From a bacterium (lineage in GTDB: Bacteria; Cyanobacteriota; Vampirovibrionia; Gastranaerophilales; Gastranaerophilaceae), in assembly GCA_017470245.1 (NCBI GenBank), contig JAFUEV010000010.1, forward strand, positions 1-35,261: DNA of 35,261 bases. Reading direction: 5' to 3'. Position numbers and translations under genes: made by a program. Numbering within the stretch: the stretch's first letter is position 1; each line of letters starts with the position of its first letter. Of this stretch, positions 1 to 8,484 are shown piece after piece. The notes below the pieces were generated by a model. It saw only the letters and a list, made by a program, of their open reading frames with translations, made no database searches and was not told the origin of the DNA.

Positions 1-3000
1 ATATCTTCAGCTTGAATTAAAGAACCGTTATATGCTTCTTCTTCCTTTTCTTCAATGTTGAATATTGTGTTTGTAATATCTTCATTATCGTATTTCTTAT
101 TAAATTTGGTTTCCATATCTTTTAATAGTTCTTTTAACTCTTTGATTGAGTAAGACTGAATCATATCAAAAATATCAGCCGTTTTTGCAACTATTGTTGC
201 AAGAGAGTTAATTTGTTCTCCAAAAATATTGTCAGATACTTCTTTTAAATCTTCATCATTTTCTGTCCATAAAGCCATATCTGCAAGTAAAGGATTGTTT
301 GTTGAAAGATATACGGCAAGACGTTTAAATGCCATTTTGACATCATCGTTTTCTGGAAGTTTGTCAAAATCTTCTTCTGTTTTTATTTCTTTTTCAATAC
401 GTTTTGTTATTCTGTCAAGTTGACCTTCCGCAACTTTATCCATTCCTTCTACTTCATCTATACTAAATTTTTTGCCGCTTGTTATTTGGCTTTCCATTGA
501 CTTAAATTGGGTTTCCCCTTCTTGCATATTTAGGATGTAATTAAACATTTTATATAATTTTTGATATGCATCAACAGGGCTTCCCGGAAGAATTACATCA
601 CTGAATAATCCGAATTTTTCTCCGTCATCTTCTGTTGCTACACCTGTAGCTCCGTGGATACTTCTTATCGGTAAGCCTATTTTGCCGTCATTTGATAGTA
701 AAAAGCCGTCTTTTAATCCGTATCCTCTACCGTAGTCAGTATGATAAAAACCGTTTCTTCCGTCCCAGAAATATTCTTTTTCCGCATCTCCCCAGGAATT
801 GTCAGTCCATATAACATCTTGGATTTCTTTTTCTCCCGTTACAGGATTTGTAATTGTTTCTTGTGTTACGGCAGGAGCGTATTGAGCGTGAAATGCATAA
901 TCTGAATCATCTATACTCATTGCAAGAATACCACTGCCTTTGCCTTCTTTTATTTCTTTTGCTGCTTCTGTTATATCTGATTGTATATGGTATGGTTTAC
1001 CTGTCATTTGCTCAATAATTCTTATTTGTTCGTTAGCATATAAACCTGATGACCCTTCTTCTCTTACCCAGAATTGACCGTTTAATTTACCTATTTGTGC
1101 ATAATGTGCTTCCAATTCGTCAAATAATAGGTCATTAAGATTGTTATATTCCATATTACAGAATTTTCTTATTTGCGAAAGGTTCTTTTCCACTTCATCA
1201 AATATTTCATTTTCTTCATTTGAAAAACTATATAGTTGATTGTTTGCCTTATCTCTTGCTTTAGAATTTTTAATTCTTTCGTTATTAACAATTCCTGCCT
1301 GAATTGCTGCAAAATGATTTTGTAATTTATCAAGTTTCTTTCTGCTTAGTACGTCGTGTTGTTTTTCTAACCTGTTCATAATTAGTTCTCTTGCAGTCGG
1401 AACTTTCCATTTATCCAAAATATTATTGTATTCATTTTTTACTTTTTGGAATTTCTTGTTTTGATATTCAAGTCCGCTTGCAAGTTTATCACTACCGCCA
1501 AATATCTGAATAAGCCTGTTATATTGTTCTTCTGCAATACCTTGTTGTAATGAAGTAAAGAATGAATGTATAAATGCTTCAGTAATATGCATTCTGTTGT
1601 CGTAACCAAGTAAGCGAACCGCATTTAATATATCCTGTTCACTCGGGTTATCAGACAATTTCTTTAACCATTTTTCCAAATGAGCGATGATTTTTTGTTT
1701 ATCATTTGGTAAATCCATAGTCATTCTAATATTTTTTGTAATTTCTTCTTCATTTGATTTTACGGCTTCAATTGAATTTTCATATAGTGCTTTGACTGTT
1801 GTTAAAAGGTCTTTGTCATATAATGTAGAAGTTATATCGTTCAACTTTTTGGGAATAGTTGTTTCAATCTTTAAAATATCTTTATTTAATTCCGCTTCAA
1901 GTTCTTGTTTTGTTGGTACGCTGCCGTCTTCTCTTGTGTATTTTTTTCTTTCCTCATAAGAGTTTAAATTTGTTTTTATCGATTTTAAATAATCAGTGAT
2001 TTGTATATCTCTCGGTGGTAAATTGCATAATTTTTCAAAACGCATAATTCCGTCTTGTAAATTTACATCTCGTTCAATTGCAACTCTGTGTGCAGCCGCA
2101 ATATTGAATAATTTTCTTTTAATCAGATATTTATTTCTGGGTGTAGAAAATCTTTTTGTTGCTGCAAGCTTTTTATCTGCAGAAACGTATTCTTCAGTCA
2201 TTTCAAAAATTGCTTTTTTATTTTCTTCAAGTCCTTCTTCTTCTTGCGGAGATATATTTGGAAGTGATGCTTTTAAATAATTAATAATGATTTCTTGCTT
2301 AGTTTCATCTGGTATTTTTTTCGGGACATTTGCTTCATTTTCATCAGTAGTTTCCTGATAGAACTTAAACAGTGATTTTATCAGTCTTGTGTTATCTGCA
2401 ATGGTACAATATCTGAAGATGTCATCAAAAATATTGTTTAATTTCCCTATTGCCATAGTTTGTGAAGCAATAACTTCTTTTTTCGTTTGAAAAACACTTT
2501 GATGAGTTTTGGTCATTGCCTGTTTTGTTTTATAAAATGAGTCAATAAATTCTTTTTCTTTTATTAAAGCCCTTAACAATGATTTTTCTTTAGAATGGAG
2601 AGTATCATTTTCGCTTGTATACCATCCTGAATCATCAAAAATTCCGTAATTTTCATCATCGAATGCAATATAATTTTCTGTTTGAATTGTGCCATCACCA
2701 GCAGCGTGAGCATTGTGCATCCAATTATGAGCAGAAGCATCAACGATTCTGTATCCTTTTGCTATTGCAACATTGTAATTAATTTTTATTTTTGGTATTT
2801 CAACTTTCTTTCCGCTACCAAGTGCTGTTACATCGTATACAGACATTGTCGGAGAGTCTTTTAATTCTTCTGTAATTAAATCAATAAATTTTGCTTTGTC
2901 TTCATATGCCATTGCTTTTCTGCATATTGAAATAGCAGCACACATACCCGATTGTCTTTGATTAATGGCTTTGGTTTTTAATACATCATCAGCCGGTGTT

Positions 3001-3683
3001 TTAACGACTATATCATTTAACACTTCATCAAGAACCTGAAGTTTCTTATCTTGAAGTTGAGGGGTTATTTTATAATCATCACTGAGAAAATATACCAGTT
3101 TTTCAAGACATTCTTTTTTCTGTTTTATCGGAGTTTCTGAAGAAGCTATAAAATAATCAAGATTTTGTCTTATATTTGTTGTCTGTTCAAGACTTTCTGC
3201 ATTTTCAAAAGATGTTTGAGCTAAAATTTGTGAAGTTAATTGCTTCCTCAAGTCTAAAACATCTTTTTGTTCTGGCGTAAGCTCTTGTTTTTCTGTAAAA
3301 ATTCTTTTATATTCCTCAATTAAAACAGAAGTATCATCATCTGATTTTGATATCATTTGGCTTATTGTATCATCAAGTAATTGAAACCAGTCAGTATTCT
3401 CTCTGTTTTCGGGTGTTATGTGTTCTTCATCAAGTCTATCTTTAAAAACGGAATTGTGCCTTTGTCCGTATGCTAGATTGTCTGCTATATCAAGTAAAAA
3501 TGAAATATTTGTTTCGTCAGTATGTTGGCTTAAATTATTTAATGCTGCATAAATGTTTTGTTTGTTATTCTCTATTATAGGTTTTTCACCTTTTGATAAT
3601 TGTAAAACTGTTTGTCTGTCACTTCTTATGCTTTTAAAGCTAAATTTAGGAGTAGTATTAGCTCCAACTTGATTTATTCTCAT
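1..3683 (-). CDS. Giant papain-like (C1/bleomycin-hydrolase-like) cysteine peptidase homologue, partial
   Basis: The reading frame is open from an ATG at 3681-3683 to the left window edge (1227 codons, no stop seen), so the C-terminus is missing. I checked every codon of the frame. Residues 241-252 read NQRQSGMCAAIS, matching the catalytic NQxxSGxC motif of C1 peptidases with Gln242 six residues before Cys248. Far downstream lie FHAQYAPAV (His932) and WTDNSWGDAE (Asn962), which fit the C1 His and the NSWG Asn. The Cys-His distance is about 680 residues, against about 130 in papain and about 300 in bleomycin hydrolase, so a large, mostly helical, Lys/Glu-rich region is inserted. A His/Asn cluster at 316-331 (HNWMHNAHAAGDG) is unexplained. 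There is no Sec signal peptide; the N-terminus MRINQVGANTTPKFSFKS resembles the leaders at 6238 and 20877. The role is probably proteolytic or effector-like; the substrate is unknown. Confidence 0.75.
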   Translation of the reverse strand, partial: MRINQVGANTTPKFSFKSIRSDRQTVLQLSKGEKPIIENNKQNIYAALNNLSQHTDETNISFLLDIADNLAYGQRHNSVFKDRLDEEHITPENRENTDWFQLLDDTISQMISKSDDDTSVLIEEYKRIFTEKQELTPEQKDVLDLRKQLTSQILAQTSFENAESLEQTTNIRQNLDYFIASSETPIKQKKECLEKLVYFLSDDYKITPQLQDKKLQVLDEVLNDIVVKTPADDVLKTKAINQRQSGMCAAISICRKAMAYEDKAKFIDLITEELKDSPTMSVYDVTALGSGKKVEIPKIKINYNVAIAKGYRIVDASAHNWMHNAHAAGDGTIQTENYIAFDDENYGIFDDSGWYTSENDTLHSKEKSLLRALIKEKEFIDSFYKTKQAMTKTHQSVFQTKKEVIASQTMAIGKLNNIFDDIFRYCTIADNTRLIKSLFKFYQETTDENEANVPKKIPDETKQEIIINYLKASLPNISPQEEEGLEENKKAIFEMTEEYVSADKKLAATKRFSTPRNKYLIKRKLFNIAAAHRVAIERDVNLQDGIMRFEKLCNLPPRDIQITDYLKSIKTNLNSYEERKKYTREDGSVPTKQELEAELNKDILKIETTIPKKLNDITSTLYDKDLLTTVKALYENSIEAVKSNEEEITKNIRMTMDLPNDKQKIIAHLEKWLKKLSDNPSEQDILNAVRLLGYDNRMHITEAFIHSFFTSLQQGIAEEQYNRLIQIFGGSDKLASGLEYQNKKFQKVKNEYNNILDKWKVPTARELIMNRLEKQHDVLSRKKLDKLQNHFAAIQAGIVNNERIKNSKARDKANNQLYSFSNEENEIFDEVEKNLSQIRKFCNMEYNNLNDLLFDELEAHYAQIGKLNGQFWVREEGSSGLYANEQIRIIEQMTGKPYHIQSDITEAAKEIKEGKGSGILAMSIDDSDYAFHAQYAPAVTQETITNPVTGEKEIQDVIWTDNSWGDAEKEYFWDGRNGFYHTDYGRGYGLKDGFLLSNDGKIGLPIRSIHGATGVATEDDGEKFGLFSDVILPGSPVDAYQKLYKMFNYILNMQEGETQFKSMESQITSGKKFSIDEVEGMDKVAEGQLDRITKRIEKEIKTEEDFDKLPENDDVKMAFKRLAVYLSTNNPLLADMALWTENDEDLKEVSDNIFGEQINSLATIVAKTADIFDMIQSYSIKELKELLKDMETKFNKKYDNEDITNTIFNIEEKEEEAYNGSLIQAED

Positions 3684-3758
3684 TTTATATCCTTCTCATA
3701 TCTCATGGATATTAATTGTGCACAAGAAAATTTTTGTTAAATATGGTTACATTAATAA

Positions 3759-3786
3759 TTGATTTTTTACATTAATTTACCATAAT
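3759..3786 (+). promoter_or_regulatory. Putative sigma70 promoter for the aldolase-LUD operon
   Basis: TTGATT (3759-3764) and CATAAT (3781-3786) are separated by 16 bp. Transcription would start near 3793. That lies downstream of the ATG at 3785 and supports the in-frame ATG at 3827 as the real start. It sits in the 101-bp divergent gap with the giant peptidase gene. Confidence 0.35.
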
Positions 3787-3826
3787 GCTTGTAAACAGTC
3801 AGGATATTATATACAATAACTTTAAA

Positions 3827-4843
3827 ATGATTAATAAGAACTATAAAAAACAAATAAAATTATTAGACTGTACCTTGCGTGATGGAGGGTCGGTTAATAA
3901 ATGGGACTTTGGACATCAAAATATAATGTCTATATTGCAAACTCTAAATTTTGCAAATATAGACATTGTAGAAATAGGTTTTCTTCAGAACGGATATCAA
4001 AATTCTTATGATCTTTCAATTTCAGATAATACTAAAAATTTTGATGAAAAATTGGAACAAATCGTAAATAAGAATTTTAAAGCAGTAGCTATGATTGATA
4101 TTGGTAAATTTGATATTGAAGAACTTCCCCAAAAAAAATATACTTATATTGACGGAATAAGACTAATGTTCAAAAAAAGTGAACTGGAATTAGCTTTTCA
4201 AACATCATTGAAAATTATGGAAAAAGGCTATAGTCTTAGTTTAAATCCTGTGTCTGTGACTACTTATGATGAAAGAGATATAGAACAACTGTGTGATAAA
4301 ACAAATTCTTTAATGCCGGATATCCTTTACATTATTGATACTTACGGTTTAATGAATAATGAAGAAACACTAAAATACTTTAGAACTTTTAATGAATGTT
4401 TGGATTGTGAAATAGAAATAGGTTATCACGCTCATAATAATTTGCAGCTTGCTTATAGTAATTCTATACAAATTATAAATAATAAGAATAACAGAAATAT
4501 TGTTGTAGACGGTTCATTGTATGGAATGGGAAAAAGAGCAGGTAATACTCCGACTGAATTATTGGCATATTATTTAAATACTCAATTTGATGCTTCTTAT
4601 AATCTTAAAAAAATTGATGATATTATAGAACAAGTTATTATGCCTATGAAAAACAACTTTGAGTGGGGTTATTCTCTTATTCATTATATTGCTGCGATTA
4701 ATGGTTGTCATTCCGATTATGTCACTTATTTGTATAACGAAAAAAGAGTTCCGTTATCAAGAATTTCTGATATCCTAAAACTAATTCCCAATGATAAAAA
4801 ATTAATATTTGATAAAACATGTATATCTGAAATAAATACTTAA
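3827..4843 (+). CDS. DRE-TIM metallolyase, HMGL/4-hydroxy-2-oxovalerate-aldolase-like
   Basis: This TIM-barrel lyase/aldolase family protein has 338 residues from this start. The early motif LLDCTLRDGGSVNKWDFG carries the family's DxxLRDG metal/substrate signature. VEIGFL follows, then GYHAHNNLQLA with the HxH metal ligands, and GMGKRAGNTPTE near the C-terminal side of the barrel. It resembles the uncharacterised aldolase-catalytic-domain proteins more than true HMG-CoA lyase or isopropylmalate synthase, so no substrate is assigned. An ATG 42 nt upstream (3785) is possible, but it overlaps a candidate -10 box and adds residues outside the family core. Neither start has a good ribosome binding site. 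The LUD gene follows 12 nt after the stop, so the two are probably co-transcribed. Confidence 0.8.
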   Translation: MINKNYKKQIKLLDCTLRDGGSVNKWDFGHQNIMSILQTLNFANIDIVEIGFLQNGYQNSYDLSISDNTKNFDEKLEQIVNKNFKAVAMIDIGKFDIEELPQKKYTYIDGIRLMFKKSELELAFQTSLKIMEKGYSLSLNPVSVTTYDERDIEQLCDKTNSLMPDILYIIDTYGLMNNEETLKYFRTFNECLDCEIEIGYHAHNNLQLAYSNSIQIINNKNNRNIVVDGSLYGMGKRAGNTPTELLAYYLNTQFDASYNLKKIDDIIEQVIMPMKNNFEWGYSLIHYIAAINGCHSDYVTYLYNEKRVPLSRISDILKLIPNDKKLIFDKTCISEINT

Positions 4844-4855
4844 AAAGGAAAAGTA

Positions 4856-5512
4856 ATGATTCAAAGTAAATTTATAACAAAAAGAAATGATATATTGGCA
4901 GAAAAACTAATCAATAACTTGAAAAAAAGATTTTTTGATGCGTATTATGTACAAAATAAGGAAGACGCACTAAAAAAAGCAGTTGAAATTATTCAAAATA
5001 CTGATGTTGTTGCTTGGGGAGGTTCTTCTTCCGTTGTTGAAACCGGCTTAATTGATTATTTGATTAAAAACAAATATAACGTAATAAATAGAGATACGGC
5101 TAAAAATCCTGAAGAACGTCTGGAATTATTAAGAAAATCTTTATTATCAGATGTCTATTTAATGGGTACAAATGCCTTAAGTAAAGATGGACAGCTTGTA
5201 AATATTGATTGTATTGGGAATAGAACGGCTGCATTAATGTTTGGCCCCAAGAAAGTTATTGTTATTGCTGGTATGAATAAAATTTCTAATGACTTGGATG
5301 AGGCTATAAATCGTGCAAGGAAATTTGCAGCACCTGTCAACATGCAGAGAATTTCCGAAAAAAATACCAGAGAAACTCCGTGTTGTAAAACCGGAGAATG
5401 TTTTGATTGTTTGTCAAAAGATTCTATATGTTCGCATATTGTTGTTACAAGGTTGTGTAATCCTCAATACAGAATAAAAATAATATTGGTAAATGATAAT
5501 TTAGGATTTTGA
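4856..5512 (+). CDS. LUD-domain (DUF162) lactate-utilization-type protein
   Basis: This single-domain LUD protein (218 residues) belongs to the LutC/YkgG superfamily. Visible family marks are VVAWGGSSSVVETGLID, the GTNALSKDGQLVNID segment, GNRTAALMFGPKKVIVIAG, and a Cys-rich tail (PCCKTGECFDCLSKDSIC) ending in the typical ILVNDNLGF. The tail matches the family's usual conserved cysteine pattern and may bind metal or an Fe-S cluster; that is inference. No LutA or LutB partner is present, so a role in lactate oxidation is not supported here. The ATG follows an AAAAGGAAAAG ribosome site. The gene overlaps the tail of the convergent GNAT gene by 12 bp. Confidence 0.8.
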   Translation: MIQSKFITKRNDILAEKLINNLKKRFFDAYYVQNKEDALKKAVEIIQNTDVVAWGGSSSVVETGLIDYLIKNKYNVINRDTAKNPEERLELLRKSLLSDVYLMGTNALSKDGQLVNIDCIGNRTAALMFGPKKVIVIAGMNKISNDLDEAINRARKFAAPVNMQRISEKNTRETPCCKTGECFDCLSKDSICSHIVVTRLCNPQYRIKIILVNDNLGF

Positions 5513-6238
5513 TATTGTATAATTTCTTGCAAAATATTTATTTTTTGCATGTGCAGCTTCCGGTGTAAGAACAAGTAATTCAGATTCGGGAAGTTTGTCA
5601 TATTCACCTTTTTGTATCAGTTCTTTTATCTTTTTATCGGTTTCAAGATTGGGTGATTTGAATCCCAGTTTATAATAAAAAGGTATTGGATTTTCATCTT
5701 TTCTGTATGTAGACCTTAATCTGTCATAGCCTTTGTAGGATGTGAGCCATAAGGCTCCGTTGTCGCCTGCTTTTTTGCTTTCATCTATAGCTAGAGAAAG
5801 GAGTGTACTTCCGATTCCTTCATATTTATCACCAAGAATACTCCTTAAATGAGTTACTTCCGGCATGATATCATCAGGAACAGGATTTTCATATTCTGGA
5901 ATTGAATAATCATATTGAGGGAATAAAGAATCCAGTTTAATATCGATATATCCTGCTTCTTTTTTATTAACAAACAAAGAATAGCTTATATCATCCGTTC
6001 CGAATGACTCCTTTTTTATTACTGCCGTTACGTCATCTCCTGTTTCTCTATTTTTTAGGAGCGCTTCTCCGACTTTCTTATATTTCCCAAATGACGGCAA
6101 ATATTTAGCTTTAAATGCCGATGACGGAATATTAGTTGTTTTTATATTTGAATTGGAGTTAATTACGGCATTATTTTTTTGCTTTATTGCTTGTGTGTTA
6201 TGAGAAATTTTATTTAGTTGTATATTTTGTATTTTCAT
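5501..6238 (-). CDS. GNAT-family N-acetyltransferase with N-terminal leader
   Basis: This protein of 245 residues has a long, Asn/Ser/Lys-rich, low-complexity N-terminus (about 1-55) followed by a GNAT-like domain. The acetyl-CoA-binding motif A is visible as KYEGIGSTLLSLAIDES (139-155), and the motif-B region as PIPFYYKLGF (185-194). The leader begins MKIQNIQLNK and contains SSAFKAKYLPSF (39-50), resembling the leaders at 3683 and 20877. No Sec signal peptide or membrane segment is seen. The start has no clear Shine-Dalgarno sequence. It is preceded by the terminator of the flagellar genes, so it is probably a separate transcript. The substrate is unknown. Confidence 0.75.
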   Translation of the reverse strand: MKIQNIQLNKISHNTQAIKQKNNAVINSNSNIKTTNIPSSAFKAKYLPSFGKYKKVGEALLKNRETGDDVTAVIKKESFGTDDISYSLFVNKKEAGYIDIKLDSLFPQYDYSIPEYENPVPDDIMPEVTHLRSILGDKYEGIGSTLLSLAIDESKKAGDNGALWLTSYKGYDRLRSTYRKDENPIPFYYKLGFKSPNLETDKKIKELIQKGEYDKLPESELLVLTPEAAHAKNKYFARNYTISKS

Positions 6239-6287
6239 AGGAACACCGATTGCTTTAAAAACAAAAAAATAAAAATTTGCTAAAGAA

Positions 6288-6310
6288 AAGGAGTTCTTGT
6301 AGAACTCCTT
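6288..6310 (-). terminator. Rho-independent terminator of the flagellar genes
   Basis: A perfect 10-bp inverted repeat (AAGGAGTTCT / AGAACTCCTT) flanks a 3-nt loop. On the minus strand it is followed by a T-rich stretch (TTTTCTTT). It lies 35 nt past the stop of the hook/rod gene. The plus strand has no T-run, so it acts in one direction. Confidence 0.8.
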
Positions 6311-6344
6311 GAATTGTTACTTGAGGTTGCCTATGTAGTTATTT

Positions 6345-7181
6345 CTAACTGCTCATAAGTTCAATTGCGTTTTCTAATAGTTGTTTATGCGATTTTATTA
6401 ATTGATTTGCAAGTTCCAGTTGCATTTGTGCTTGTTGATAATATGCTGTATTCGCATCAAAATCTACATTCGATAATTCAAGTAAACCGCCTCTTACTTC
6501 ACCTCTACCTACTACAGGTTTTCCTGAATCTTCAGTTTCTATAAATTGACCGTCTGCTACTTGATAAAGCATTTGAGGGTTGTGAAAATTGATAACGGCA
6601 ACTTTATATAACGGAGTTCTTATTTTGCCTCCGTCTGCTTTACCGTATAATATACCGTCATCTTTAAATTCAAATTCTTCATATTTACCAAGATATTTAC
6701 CGTTACTCGGGTCTATCCATAATTTGATATTTGTTGTCGGAACAGATGCTGCGCCTCCGTCGAATGCTGTATCCAAGAATGAATCAGCATCAACAGGTTT
6801 TGCACCGTTCATGATTTCACCTTTATCATTTAGTATATATCCTTGAACCGCTTGTCCGTCCGTACTTCTGTATACACCTTCTCCATCAAATTTAAACTCA
6901 CCGAGTCTTGTGTATACAATTCTTCCTTTGTCATTTCTTAAAACAAAGAAACCGCTGCCTTCAAGATAAATATTTTCATCTGATGTTCCGGGCATAGATT
7001 TACCTTGTCCTGTGTTTCTCAAATGTGTATTTGCAATAGAGCCGTCGAGAAATGTTTTAAAAGTAAATTTCTTTTCTCTATATCCCGGAGTATATGCGTT
7101 AACAAGGTTTTCTGACAAGTCATTGACCCATTCTGCCGTTATTTTTTGTGTGTTTAATGCATTAATAAACGCATCACGCAT
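6345..7181 (-). CDS. Flagellar hook/rod protein, FlgE/FlgF/FlgG family
   Basis: This flagellar axial protein has 278 residues. The N-terminal rod signature is SENLVNAYTPGYREKKF (about residues 23-39), the NLANANTPGY-type motif of FlgE/F/G. The central GSGFFVLRNDKGRIVYTRLG segment matches the hook/basal-body conserved region. The C-terminus (LLELSNVDFDANTAYYQQ, then QLIKSHKQLLENAIEL) forms the typical terminal coiled coil. Its length fits FlgF or FlgG, or a short hook protein; I cannot choose. The ATG overlaps the stop of the FliK-like gene by one base (TAATG), implying translational coupling. No FlgD lies between FliK and this gene, unlike common fla operons. Confidence 0.85.
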   Translation of the reverse strand: MRDAFINALNTQKITAEWVNDLSENLVNAYTPGYREKKFTFKTFLDGSIANTHLRNTGQGKSMPGTSDENIYLEGSGFFVLRNDKGRIVYTRLGEFKFDGEGVYRSTDGQAVQGYILNDKGEIMNGAKPVDADSFLDTAFDGGAASVPTTNIKLWIDPSNGKYLGKYEEFEFKDDGILYGKADGGKIRTPLYKVAVINFHNPQMLYQVADGQFIETEDSGKPVVGRGEVRGGLLELSNVDFDANTAYYQQAQMQLELANQLIKSHKQLLENAIELMSS

Positions 7182-7804
7182 TATTGCTCTCCTTTTTTCT
7201 TATTTCTGTTTTGTCTGTTGTTTTGTTGTCTGTAATATAGTTCGTTATACGGTAAATTTTGTTCATCAAATCTTTGTCTTAATGCACTTATGTTGTTTCT
7301 TAAATAATTTTCAACTTCAAGGCTACCGGGTATAAATTCCGCACTTACTTTTCCGTGCTTATCTATTTTTAATACAACAGATACATCATTATCGAAGGAT
7401 ATTCTAACAGGTTTTTGTGTATTTTGTGCCTTTTCTATTAGTGATGTTATTTGATTTGTAACTTCAACAACTTTTCTTGATATTGTATTTTGAGCTATTT
7501 CTGTTTGTATTATCGCCTTAAAATCTCCGTTTTGAGCATTTTCAACGCTGAATTTACCATCTTGTGCCAAATTAACAAAAAACATTGCATCTTCAATATT
7601 CATGGAAATGCTATCGTAATTAAAGTCAATGGCAGGTAATTGTATTCCGTTTTCTAAAATTATGTTATTATCAGACATCTTTTCTGAAAGTATAGTCGAA
7701 AACTCTGCATTAACAGCTGATAGTAGGTTATTATCTTCTTGCTGCAGTTGTATATTTTCGCTATTGTCTATTTTCTGTTGTTTTGATGTATTATCTACTT
7801 TCAT
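7181..7804 (-). CDS. fliK: FliK-like hook-length control protein
   Basis: The protein has 207 residues. The C-terminal half (from about residue 130) fits the Flg_hook domain: PVRISFDNDVSVVLKID, an alternating beta pattern around HGKVSAEF, then a helix (VENYLRNNISALRQRFDEQ) and a terminal strand with NLPYNELYY. The tail is Gln/Asn/Lys-rich. The N-terminal half lacks the long Pro/Gln-rich ruler of classical FliK, so it is short for the family. It sits between FliJ (9-nt gap, ribosome site AGAGGA) and the hook/rod gene (1-nt overlap), the expected place for FliK. The assignment rests on domain pattern plus context. Confidence 0.6.
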   Translation of the reverse strand: MKVDNTSKQQKIDNSENIQLQQEDNNLLSAVNAEFSTILSEKMSDNNIILENGIQLPAIDFNYDSISMNIEDAMFFVNLAQDGKFSVENAQNGDFKAIIQTEIAQNTISRKVVEVTNQITSLIEKAQNTQKPVRISFDNDVSVVLKIDKHGKVSAEFIPGSLEVENYLRNNISALRQRFDEQNLPYNELYYRQQNNRQNRNKKKGEQ

Positions 7805-7813
7805 TAAATCCTC

Positions 7814-8272
7814 TTAATCTTCGCCTTCTTCTTCTTTTTTTTCTTTTGTTTGCCTGAAGTATTTTTGTACTGCAACTTCTGATAATTGTTTGTTCTCTGC
7901 TGCTTTTTCTTCTGCTATATATGCTTCTTTAGCTTTTTCTTTATGCTTTTCCAGTACCTTTACTTCTTTTTCTCTTTCAACAAGTTTTAGTTTTTCTTCT
8001 TCTAATATTTTTATTGCATCTTGTTTCTGAATTTCTAGTTCATCACCTTTTTCGTATAAATGCTTGAGGTATTTGTCGTAGGCATCCATCATTCTGAAAT
8101 CTTTTGTTGAACGCATTGTTTGGATGACTCCTGCTATTTCTCTATTGTTTGCATCAATCAGACCTTGTATTCTGTCTACCTCGTTTTTTGCTTTAAGAAC
8201 TTCTTGAAGTTGTTCTTCTTTCTTTTTTATTCTGAAATCAAGTACCTTTTGTAATCTGTATCTAAACGGCAT
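7814..8272 (-). CDS. fliJ: FliJ-like flagellar export chaperone
   Basis: The protein has 152 residues and is almost entirely charged coiled coil. It opens with FRYRLQKVLDFRIKKKEEQL, the characteristic FliJ start, and has a Lys/Glu heptad body and the C-terminal KVLEKHKEKAKEAYIAEE pattern. FliJ is a soluble part of the flagellar type III export apparatus that works with the FliI ATPase and escorts chaperones. FliI is not adjacent here. The gene is the first of a three-gene minus-strand operon; the 212-bp divergent gap upstream must hold its promoter. The ribosome site is weak (AAAGAA). Confidence 0.75.
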   Translation of the reverse strand: MPFRYRLQKVLDFRIKKKEEQLQEVLKAKNEVDRIQGLIDANNREIAGVIQTMRSTKDFRMMDAYDKYLKHLYEKGDELEIQKQDAIKILEEEKLKLVEREKEVKVLEKHKEKAKEAYIAEEKAAENKQLSEVAVQKYFRQTKEKKEEEGED

Positions 8273-8425
8273 TTCTTTATTTGTTTATACTAATACACAT
8301 TGAATTATGATATTTTTTCTTATTTTTCAATACCTCCGTTTGAAGTATTTCACCTTCTTTTTAATGAAAAAAATTTTTAAGTCAAATTAACTTAAAATCT
8401 TGTTACAACTGGACTATATTCCTTA

Positions 8426-8456
8426 TTGATATATAATATTAATGGATAATTATAAT
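8426..8456 (+). promoter_or_regulatory. Putative promoter of the pxpA-yvcK-panBC-dut operon
   Basis: TTGATA (8426-8431) and TATAAT (8451-8456) are 19 bp apart. The spacing is slightly long. The expected start near 8463 leaves a short leader with the AAAGGG ribosome site before the ATG at 8485. Confidence 0.35.
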
Positions 8457-8484
8457 TGTAAACAGTTTTGGTGAAAGGGATTAT

